Made by a program: the position numbers and the translations under genes. A model generated the notes under the pieces. It had not been told where the DNA came from. It saw nothing but the letters and a program-made list of their open reading frames with translations, and did not search any database. This document shows positions 57,817 through 64,000 of a stretch of DNA of 64,000 nucleotides, piece by piece. This DNA is from Rhodanobacter sp. B04. Its GTDB lineage: Bacteria; Pseudomonadota; Gammaproteobacteria; Xanthomonadales; Rhodanobacteraceae. The DNA lies in contig NZ_MUNV01000018.1 of assembly GCF_002001125.1 (NCBI RefSeq), positions 48,240 through 112,239 on the forward strand, written 5' to 3'. Position 1 is the first letter of the stretch. Each line of letters starts with the position of its first letter.

Positions 57817-58854
57817 ATGGCCAACCGCAGAGATTTCCTGAAAACCTCGTTGCTCGGCGCCTCCGCCTCGCTGCTCGCCTGGGGCGGCAGGCTGAAGGCG
57901 GCCGCGCCGGCGGCACGGCCCGCCGCCGCGGTGCGCGTGGTCTCGACCTGGGACTTCGGCATCGCCGCGAACCAGGCGGCCTGGGCGATCCTCGGCAAGG
58001 GCGGGCATGCGCTGGACGCGGTCGAAGCCGGTGCGCGGGTACCCGAGGCCGACCTGAAGAACCACAGCGTCGGCCGGGCCGGTTATCCCGATCGCGACGG
58101 CCACGTCACCCTCGACGCCAGCATCATGGATCACAACTACAACTGCGGCGCGGTCGCCGCGATCGAGCACATCGCCCATCCGATCTCGGTGGCACGGCGG
58201 GTGATGGAGCGCACGCCGCACGTGCTGCTGGTCGGCGACGGCGCGCTGCAGTTCGCGCTGGAGCAGGGCTTCAAGAAGGAAGAACTGCTGACGCCGGAAT
58301 CCGAGCAGGCCTGGCACGCATGGCTGAAGACGGCGAAGTACCAGCCGTCGATCAACAGCGAAGTGCGCGACTACGACAAGGCTGGCCGTCCGGGTGGCGC
58401 CAACAACCACGACACCATCGGCATGCTGGCGCTGGACGCGCACGGCAAGCTGGCCGGCGCCTGCACCACCAGCGGCATGGCGTGGAAGCTGCACGGCCGC
58501 GTCGGCGACAGCCCGATCATCGGCGCCGGCCTGTACGTGGATGGCGAGATCGGCGGCGCCACCTCCACCGGCGTCGGCGAGGAAGTGATCCGCAACGCCG
58601 GCAGCTTCCTGGTGGTCGAACTGATGCGCCAGGGCCGCACGCCGCAGGAGGCGTGCAAGGAGGCGGTGATGCGCATCGTCAAGCGCCGCGCGGAGGCGTC
58701 CAAGACCCTGCAGGTCGGCTTCCTGGCGATGAACCGCGACGGCGAGGTCGGCGCGTACGCGATCCAGCGCGGCTTCTCCTACGCCGTATGCGATGCGCAC
58801 AAGCAGGACGCGCTGCTCCCGTCGCCCAGCGTCTACACCACGAACTACTCATGA
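57817..58854 (+). CDS. glycosylasparaginase (N4-(beta-N-acetylglucosaminyl)-L-asparaginase), exported
   Basis: The 345-residue Ntn-hydrolase cleaves Asn-linked GlcNAc bonds. It has a twin-arginine-like signal (MANRRDFLKTSLLGASASLL). The autocatalytic site is NNHDTIGMLALD, whose Thr becomes the nucleophile after self-cleavage. GGATSTGVGEEVIRNAGSFL is the conserved glycine-rich segment. GAGGAG precedes the ATG at 57817. It is followed by cutC after 12 bases. Confidence 0.9.
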   Translation: MANRRDFLKTSLLGASASLLAWGGRLKAAAPAARPAAAVRVVSTWDFGIAANQAAWAILGKGGHALDAVEAGARVPEADLKNHSVGRAGYPDRDGHVTLDASIMDHNYNCGAVAAIEHIAHPISVARRVMERTPHVLLVGDGALQFALEQGFKKEELLTPESEQAWHAWLKTAKYQPSINSEVRDYDKAGRPGGANNHDTIGMLALDAHGKLAGACTTSGMAWKLHGRVGDSPIIGAGLYVDGEIGGATSTGVGEEVIRNAGSFLVVELMRQGRTPQEACKEAVMRIVKRRAEASKTLQVGFLAMNRDGEVGAYAIQRGFSYAVCDAHKQDALLPSPSVYTTNYS

Positions 58855-58866
58855 TCGCGTTCACCC

Positions 58867-59610
58867 ATGCTGCTTGAGATCGCCGCCAACTCGGTCGCCT
58901 CCGCGCTGGCCGCCCAGGACGGCGGAGCGGGGCGGGTCGAACTCTGCACCGCGCTGGAACTGGGCGGGCTGACGCCGTCGCATGCGCAGATCGCGCTGGC
59001 CCGCGAACGCCTGCACATACCGCTGTACGTGCTGGTCCGCCCGCGCGCCGGCGATTTTCTCTACAGCGATATCGAATGCGAAACCATGCTGCGCGACATC
59101 GAAGCCTGCGTGGCACTGGGCTGCGACGGCGTGGTACTCGGCGCGCTCGATGCCGAGGGCAGGGTGGACGCCGCACGCTGCCGCACGCTGATCGCCGCCG
59201 CGGGAAAACTCGGCGTGACCTTCCATCGCGCCTTCGACCTCAGCCGCGACCCGGCGCAGGCACTGGAAGCCATCGTCGCGCTCGGCTGCGAACGCGTGCT
59301 CACCTCGGGTGCGCAGGCCAGCGCCGCGGAAGGCGCCGCGCTGATCCGCGATCTTGTCGTGCAGGCAAACGGGCGCGTGGTGGTGATGCCCGGTGCAGGC
59401 ATCACCACGCAGAACATCGTCGCGCTGGCCACCGCCACGGGCGCACGCGAATTCCACGCATCCGCCAAAGGCCAGCTGCCATCGGGCATGCAGCATCGGC
59501 GAATGCTTCTATCCGACATGGAAGGCGGCGAGCTGCGTAGCGACGAGGGGCAGGTACGTGCGCTGGCCAGCTCGCTGCGGACATTGGCGCAGAAGCCCGC
59601 GCAGGCGTGA
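58867..59610 (+). CDS. cutC: CutC family protein (copper homeostasis)
   Basis: The 247-residue TIM-barrel protein matches CutC: AAQDGGAGRVELCTALELGG, PLYVLVRPRAGDFLYSDIE, TFHRAFDLSRDPAQALEAI and GAGITTQNI. The family was named for copper tolerance in E. coli but its biochemical role is uncertain. It is probably co-transcribed with the glycosylasparaginase gene. Confidence 0.92.
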   Translation: MLLEIAANSVASALAAQDGGAGRVELCTALELGGLTPSHAQIALARERLHIPLYVLVRPRAGDFLYSDIECETMLRDIEACVALGCDGVVLGALDAEGRVDAARCRTLIAAAGKLGVTFHRAFDLSRDPAQALEAIVALGCERVLTSGAQASAAEGAALIRDLVVQANGRVVVMPGAGITTQNIVALATATGAREFHASAKGQLPSGMQHRRMLLSDMEGGELRSDEGQVRALASSLRTLAQKPAQA

Positions 59611-59662
59611 CAGCTGCGGACAAGGTACGACCTCTGCGGGGAGTCTCAGGGGACCTCACATC

Positions 59663-59750
59663 CAAGCTCGTCTGCAGGGAATCTCAAGGAACCGCACGCC
59701 CAAGCTCGTCTGCAGGGAACCTCAAGGAACCGCACACCCAAGCTCGTCAT
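59663..59750. repeat. 38-bp tandem repeat array (2+ copies)
   Basis: Units at 59663-59700 and 59701-59738 differ at only two positions; a third begins at 59739 and diverges after about 11 bases. A degenerate copy appears upstream (59638-59662). With the flanking hairpin this fills the 317-base gap between cutC and fabV (59611-59927). There are no spacers, so it is not a CRISPR array. Confidence 0.8.
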
Positions 59751-59752
59751 CT

Positions 59753-59821
59753 CGGCGAAAGCCGGGATCCAGCGACTTCAAGCCGTCGAGGTGCAGCAGC
59801 ACCGGGCTCCGGCTTTCGCCG
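59753..59821. repeat. REP-like inverted repeat before fabV
   Basis: CGGCGAAAGCCGG (59753-59765) and its exact complement (59809-59821) flank a 43-base centre. The GGCGAAAGCC-type motif is a common dispersed repeat in this bacterial group, by general knowledge. It could form a long hairpin. Confidence 0.7.
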
Positions 59822-59927
59822 TAACGACGGAGCCCGACGCAAGGTCATCCGAGATTCCCTACGGCAGCGCATGGCCCCCCAGCTTGGTTAATATGGCCAA
59901 TTGCCGAACAGCAGCAGGAGCCCCCGA

Positions 59928-61130
59928 GTGATCATCAAGCCCAAAGTCCGCGGATTCATCTGCATCACCGCCCATCCGGTCGGTTGCGAGCACAACGTGC
60001 TCGACCAGATCAAGGTCACCCAGGCCGCGAACCACGACAAAACCAAGGGCCCCAAACGCGTGCTGGTGATCGGCGCCTCCACCGGCTACGGCCTTGCCTC
60101 GCGCATCACTGCCGCGTTCGGCTACGGCGCGGCCACGCTGGGCGTGTTCTTCGAAAAGCCCAGCAGCCCGGAGAAGACCGGCACCGCCGGCTGGTACAAC
60201 TCCGCCGCGTTCGACAAGGTGGCCAAGCAGGCCGGCCTGTACAGCAAGTCGATCAACGCCGACGCCTTCGCCAACGAAACCCGCGCCCGCGCGATCGAGA
60301 TCATCAAGAACGAAATGGGCGGCCCGATCGACCTGGTGGTCTATTCGCTGGCCTCGCCCGTGCGCAAGCTGCCGGACACCGGCGAAGTCGTGCGCTCGGC
60401 GCTCAAGACCATCGGCCGGCCGTTCACCAACACCTCGGTCGACACCAACAAGGACACCGTGATCGAGGCCACCATCGAGCCGGCCACCGAGCAGGAAATC
60501 AAGGACACCGTCACCGTGATGGGCGGCGAGGACTGGGCGCTGTGGATCGACGCGCTGAGCGCCGCCGGCGTGCTGGCCGAGCACGCCAAGACCGTCGCCT
60601 ACAGCTACATCGGCACCGAAATCACCTGGCCGATGTACTGGCACGGCACCCTGGGCCAGGCCAAGCAGCACCTGGACAACACCGCCAAGCAACTGCGCAG
60701 CCGCCACCCTGGCCTCGACGCCTACGTCGGCGTGATGAAGTCCGTCGTCACCCAGGCCAGCGCCGCCATCCCGGTGATCCCGCTGTACGTGTCCATCGCC
60801 TTCAAGATCATGAAGGAGAAAGGCATCCACGAAGGGCCGATCGAGCAGGCCAACCGGTTGTTCCACGATCGGCTCTATCGCGCCGACGGCGCCCCCGCAC
60901 CCACCGACGACGAAGGCCGCCTGCGGCTGGACGATTGGGAGCTACGCGACGACGTGCAGATCCCCTGCAAAACTCTCTGGCCCACCGTTACCACCGAAAA
61001 CCTCAAGCAGATCACCGACTACGCCGGCTACAAGCACGAGTTTCTGCAGCTGTTCGGGTTTGATCGGGCGGATGTGGACTATGAGGCCGAGGTGGAGGCG
61101 GATCGGCGGTTTGATTGTTTGGAGGGGTGA
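59928..61130 (+). CDS. fabV: trans-2-enoyl-[acyl-carrier-protein] reductase FabV
   Basis: FabV performs the last reduction of fatty acid elongation with NADH and replaces triclosan-sensitive FabI. The 400-residue protein has [18 protein letters not shown], the Rossmann loop [16 protein letters not shown] and the Tyr-x8-Lys active site ([11 protein letters not shown]). The GTG start at 59928 is chosen because AGGAG lies seven bases before it and IIKPKVRGF follows. It stands alone before the accessory tail of the window. Confidence 0.95.
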   Translation: MIIKPKVRGFICITAHPVGCEHNVLDQIKVTQAANHDKTKGPKRVLVIGASTGYGLASRITAAFGYGAATLGVFFEKPSSPEKTGTAGWYNSAAFDKVAKQAGLYSKSINADAFANETRARAIEIIKNEMGGPIDLVVYSLASPVRKLPDTGEVVRSALKTIGRPFTNTSVDTNKDTVIEATIEPATEQEIKDTVTVMGGEDWALWIDALSAAGVLAEHAKTVAYSYIGTEITWPMYWHGTLGQAKQHLDNTAKQLRSRHPGLDAYVGVMKSVVTQASAAIPVIPLYVSIAFKIMKEKGIHEGPIEQANRLFHDRLYRADGAPAPTDDEGRLRLDDWELRDDVQIPCKTLWPTVTTENLKQITDYAGYKHEFLQLFGFDRADVDYEAEVEADRRFDCLEG

Positions 61131-61253
61131 GGGGCAAACAGTCGTAGGCGGTTGGAGACGTTTCTGCTTTTGCTCTTAACCGCCCATTTTGCTAGTTACG
61201 CAGAATCGAATGGAGCTGACGAGGCACAGCGTTGTCACCGTGTCTTTGTGTTC

Positions 61254-62285
61254 TTACTGATGCTCCCTCGCCAAACGGTTTTTCTCGTTGTCATGCTTGG
61301 CATAAGAGATCCAAGCTCGCCCGGTCTCTCCCATCGACAACCGGACTTTCTCGCTATCGGGCAGTCTCTCGATAAGAAAGCCCGAAAGCTCAATGCCTAC
61401 TGGAATCTCGCCTAGTAATTGGCCGAAGATCGTCAAAGATAAAGTTGTGGTGCAGTAGAAATTCTTATCGAGGACGTCTACAAGAGGTAGCACGGGGTCT
61501 AACTCGATGGATTCGATGTTAACGGAACGACGTTCCCCCTTTAGCAAGGCGAAGGCCAGATCAATATCGCCTACATCCTCAGTAGAGAACTCAAAGTCCT
61601 CAGTCAAGGCGAGCTCCGAATTCAGGGATTTTGCCAAGAGGTGAAGCCTGCTCAGTGTACGGGCCAAGCGCAAGAAGGGGTACAGCCCCTTGATAGCGTC
61701 CTCTGTTGCAACCCATGGTGCACGCACTCCCATGAAGGCAAGCTCGAAAAAAATTGCTCTATGCAACATGACCTGTTCTGTCCAGTTGGCAAGGGGCCTC
61801 AGCTCATCAACAGTTTGTATGGCGCGCCCAGCGATCGAGGACAGTCTGAACCCAATGCTTATCGTTACCTGACCAGAAAAATCATGCTGGACTATTCGAA
61901 TGCTCAGATCATAAGCACTGTCCTTCGTTTCATTCGAGATGGCCGCGCCTTTTATGCCGCGGAATAGCTCTGCATCGAGTGCAAATTCCTGAGCGGTAAT
62001 CGAATATCTATCACCAGGATATAGCCGGACAACTCCCACGTTCGTGGACATTGGGCTAATAGCGAGCGTGCCTGTTTTTGGAAATTTTTTGCTGAGCTCA
62101 TCCAGTAGCGGAGAGCCTGTGACTTTGAAATTCTCTACTTCGACGGAACGTGGTAGTCCAAACTCGATCACCTCACGAAGGTTTTCGAGGTTCTCTGGTG
62201 ATCCCTGAGCTGCAAATGCGATCTTGCTCTCGACATCTTTCGATCTGGCAGTCGTGGGGAAGCAGGAAGATGGTGCTGGGCGCAA
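61254..62285 (-). CDS. hypothetical protein, orphan, possibly 5'-truncated
   Basis: I do not recognise this roughly 343-residue protein. The only visible start is TTG at 62285, without a clear ribosome binding site, and the next internal Met is about 78 residues in. The sequence has mixed alpha/beta character and no membrane segment or signal. It is lower in GC than the neighbours and has no operon partner. It could be the C-terminal remainder of a larger protein. It lies in an accessory region with toxin-antitoxin genes. Confidence 0.55.
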   Translation of the reverse strand: MRPAPSSCFPTTARSKDVESKIAFAAQGSPENLENLREVIEFGLPRSVEVENFKVTGSPLLDELSKKFPKTGTLAISPMSTNVGVVRLYPGDRYSITAQEFALDAELFRGIKGAAISNETKDSAYDLSIRIVQHDFSGQVTISIGFRLSSIAGRAIQTVDELRPLANWTEQVMLHRAIFFELAFMGVRAPWVATEDAIKGLYPFLRLARTLSRLHLLAKSLNSELALTEDFEFSTEDVGDIDLAFALLKGERRSVNIESIELDPVLPLVDVLDKNFYCTTTLSLTIFGQLLGEIPVGIELSGFLIERLPDSEKVRLSMGETGRAWISYAKHDNEKNRLAREHQ

Positions 62286-62424
62286 TGTGTGCGGGTTCGC
62301 TTGTTCAAGCCACCCCGTGGGCGGGTGTCGGGTCCGGGAGTCGTCCCAGACTCTTTCCGGCGATTTGCCCCTGTCGCTGAATTACGCCACTATGTATCGC
62401 AATTGCATCGCATCAGGAGGTTTC

Positions 62425-62694
62425 ATGAAGACCGCGACCTTCCCCTCGCTGCGTGTGGAGCCGGCTCTGCGTGAGGCCGCAGAAGAACTTTTGCATGACG
62501 GGGAGAGTCTGTCCGGCTTTGTCGAGTCCGCGTTGCGGGCGCAGATTCAGCAGCGCCAGCAGCAGGCTGCCTTCATCGCCCGTGGGTTGGCTTCGCGTGA
62601 TCGGGCCAAAGCCAGCGGAGTGTACTTTTCGTCTGGTGCGGTGCTGAAAAAGCTTGAAGCGCGATTGGCCAAGGCGAAGAAAGCCTCGGCATGA
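62425..62694 (+). CDS. antitoxin of a ParE-type pair (YlcI/YnfO-like)
   Basis: The 89-residue protein starts after a strong AGGAGG. Its N-terminus (MKTATFPSLRVEPALREAAE) is ribbon-helix-helix-like, and the C-terminal helix is basic (VLKKLEARLAKAKKASA), fitting an antitoxin that binds DNA and covers its toxin. It overlaps the toxin gene by 4 bases, as usual for such pairs. Confidence 0.8.
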   Translation: MKTATFPSLRVEPALREAAEELLHDGESLSGFVESALRAQIQQRQQQAAFIARGLASRDRAKASGVYFSSGAVLKKLEARLAKAKKASA

Positions 62695-62999
62695 CATTCA
62701 AGATCCGCTTCACGGAGGAAGCGTTGGCCGATCTTGAACGGCTGTATGACTTTGCCTTGGCACGTGAGGATGGCGACTGGACCACGGCCGAGCGCGCGCT
62801 GGACGCCATCCGCAATGGCCTGGGCTTGCTGGCGAGTTCGCCATTCAGTTGCAGGAAGGCCGCACCTGACAACACGTTTCTGCGTGAACTGATCATCGCC
62901 TTCGGTGCATCCGGCTATGTGGCGCTGTTTGAAATCGATGACGCCAAAACCGTCACCGTGCTGGCGGTGCGGCACCAGCGCGAAGACGATTACCACTGA
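62691..62999 (+). CDS. RelE/ParE-family toxin
   Basis: The 102-residue protein matches the ParE fold: FTEEALADLERLYDFALARE, the central AERALDAIRNGLGLLASSPF and the end VTVLAVRHQREDDYH. Members of this family inhibit gyrase or cleave mRNA on ribosomes; ParE is favoured by the C-terminal pattern. It is translated from overlap with its antitoxin. Confidence 0.85.
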   Translation: MTFKIRFTEEALADLERLYDFALAREDGDWTTAERALDAIRNGLGLLASSPFSCRKAAPDNTFLRELIIAFGASGYVALFEIDDAKTVTVLAVRHQREDDYH

Positions 63000-63293
63000 G
63001 CATGGTCGTTGCTGGGCGATGCCATCTTCAACGACGCGAGAGCGGTGCGCGCGATCATCCGCCAGGTGAATTCGCAGAGGCTCAAGCCGGCGCACGGTCC
63101 GCAAACCGGCGTGGAGGAGGAACGGGCCGTCTACCATGCCGGGCGAGCGCTTTTGCATGCGATCCACGCGCCGCATGCTGCGCGGTAGTTGCCTGCATAT
63201 CATTGGCCGGGCAACTCTCGGGGGCAGGCCACTTGCCGACACGGGAAAGTGAACCTGGCACCGATCTTTGAGCTTGCGCGACCTGGAAAGATT
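63000..63293. other. gene-poor stretch with a possible coding remnant
   Basis: Between the ParE toxin and the operator at 63294 no intact gene is supported. One plus-strand frame (about 63009-63188) gives a protein-like sequence (LLGDAIFNDARAVRAIIRQV) without an ATG start. It could be the tail of a lost gene. No repeats were seen. Confidence 0.5.
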
Positions 63294-63318
63294 CCTTACT
63301 ATTTATCAAATAGTAAGG
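63294..63318. promoter_or_regulatory. perfect 11-bp inverted repeat, operator of the vapBC-like pair
   Basis: CCTTACTATTT and its exact complement flank ATC. The right arm runs into the AAGGAGG ribosome binding site of the antitoxin gene. Such placement fits autorepression by the antitoxin-toxin complex. Confidence 0.7.
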
Positions 63319-63327
63319 AGGTCCGCC

Positions 63328-63555
63328 ATGTCCGAAGCCGCCATGACCAGCAAGGGCCAGGTCACCATCCCCGCCGACATCCGCAAGGCGCTCGGCCTGG
63401 TCGCGGGCGAACGCGTAGTGTTTACCCAGCTCGACGACGGTTCCACCGTCATGCGTGCTAAGACTCGTTCGATGGGTGAGATCAAGGGCATGCTGAAATC
63501 CGCCGGGAACAAACGCAAGGTTTCGCTGGACGACATGCGCATCGGCCGGCGCTGA
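63328..63555 (+). CDS. AbrB/MazE-like antitoxin (VapB type)
   Basis: The 75-residue protein has the swapped-hairpin AbrB domain (MTSKGQVTIPADIRKALGL, GERVVFTQLDDGSTVMRA) and a C-terminal tail that would wrap the toxin. AAGGAGG lies 6 bases before the ATG at 63328. A perfect inverted repeat just upstream is its likely operator. The stop overlaps the toxin ATG (TGATG). Confidence 0.9.
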   Translation: MSEAAMTSKGQVTIPADIRKALGLVAGERVVFTQLDDGSTVMRAKTRSMGEIKGMLKSAGNKRKVSLDDMRIGRR

Positions 63556-63956
63556 TGGCCGGGCTGGATACCAATGTCCTGGTGCGCTGGCTGGTAGATG
63601 ACGACGCCGGCCAGTCGCGCCGTATCGCGGAAATGCTCGAGTCCGCAGCGCGCCGGGATGAAACCCTTTTCGTACCCCTGACGGTCATGCTGGAACTGGA
63701 GTGGGTGTTGCGCTCCCGCTACGCATTTGCCAAACCCGACATCCTGCTGGCGTTGAACGCCCTGCTCGAAACCCGGGAACTGGAGTTTCAGACCGAGCCT
63801 GCCGTCGAACGTGCATTGCATGCCTATCGGCAGGGCACGGCAGACTTTGCGGACTGCTTGCATGCCGCAGCATGCTGGGTTGAGGGGACGACACCCATGC
63901 TTACCCTGGATGCCAAGGCCGCCAAGCTGGCCGATGCAAAACTGCTGGCGGCGTAA
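63555..63956 (+). CDS. vapC: PIN-domain toxin VapC
   Basis: The 133-residue PIN RNase has the acidic residues in AGLDTNVLVRWLVDDD, MLELEWVLRSR, GTADFADCLHAAA and MLTLDAKAAKLA. VapC toxins cleave tRNA or rRNA when freed from the antitoxin. It is coupled to the AbrB-type antitoxin by a one-base overlap. The remaining 44 bases of the window hold nothing I can support. Confidence 0.92.
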   Translation: MAGLDTNVLVRWLVDDDAGQSRRIAEMLESAARRDETLFVPLTVMLELEWVLRSRYAFAKPDILLALNALLETRELEFQTEPAVERALHAYRQGTADFADCLHAAACWVEGTTPMLTLDAKAAKLADAKLLAA

Positions 63957-64000
63957 TCGCTGTGCGCTTGCGGACTTCATGCGGCCGGGCGGGTTAGGGC

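Noticed and set aside
59663..59750. Possible CRISPR array
   Set aside because: The 38-bp units are directly adjacent with no spacers, and no cas gene is present.
61641..61967. 108-codon plus-strand frame opposite the orphan gene
   Set aside because: It has no start signal, and the minus-strand frame is much longer with better composition.

Overview
The window is GC-rich chromosomal DNA from a gammaproteobacterium of the Xanthomonadales (Lysobacterales), most likely the Rhodanobacteraceae (Rhodanobacter, Dyella, Luteibacter or Frateuria type). The call rests on the gene orders clpP-clpX-lon-hup-tRNA(Val)-tRNA(Asp)-ppiD, rpoE-rseA-mucD-lepA-lepB-DUF4845-rnc-era-recO and ppsA/ppsR, the use of FabV as enoyl-ACP reductase, and the codon bias. 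This is inference from content and synteny; no 16S or marker search was possible.

Layout. 1-7400: the end of clpP, then clpX, lon, a HU gene, tRNA-Val, tRNA-Asp and ppiD, a proteolysis and folding block. 7600-11722: mltD and gloB (minus), then a methyltransferase, rnhA and dnaQ (plus). 11934-21898: a roughly 10 kb integrative element in a tRNA-Ser(CGA) gene, bounded by 59-bp direct repeats. 22041-29344: a PP2C phosphatase, a FadL porin with a TetR-family regulator, divergent ppsA/ppsR, and a DUF1249 gene. 29417-29684: tRNA-Asp, tRNA-Glu and tRNA-Ala (minus). 29861-37075: a CPA2 antiporter, an FKBP isomerase, ugd, slyX, a YaiL-like gene, and fadB (minus). 37380-49638: a GGDEF/EAL protein, then the sigma-E operon with a clear autoregulatory promoter, then the lepA-to-recO housekeeping run. 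49647-61130: a REC-Hpt protein, ydbH/ydbL, rlmD, a CYTH-nagZ-hpt-mtnP purine and cell-wall salvage operon, a cold-shock gene, glycosylasparaginase, cutC and fabV. 61131-64000: an accessory tail with an orphan lower-GC gene and two toxin-antitoxin pairs.

The most interesting part is the tRNA-Ser element. Its left arm carries a tyrosine integrase, an excisionase-like HTH protein, a CHC2-type zinc-finger primase and a RepA-like helicase. Next come small overlapping genes and one HK97-fold major capsid protein, with no terminase, portal, protease or tail gene. It therefore looks like a phage satellite rather than a prophage. The right arm is inverted and carries four lower-GC genes: a DUF5343 protein, a HEPN (TIGR02391/Ymh-type) putative RNase with an R-x4-H motif, and a TM-macro ThsA plus TIR-like ThsB pair that matches type II Thoeris. 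Short GTACAC repeat pairs lie just inside both ends and may be integrase arm sites. A perfect 15-bp inverted repeat precedes the HTH gene.

Most of the rest is ordinary core genome. Start sites were chosen from visible ribosome binding sites, overlaps and family N-termini; they differ from the longest open frame in many genes.
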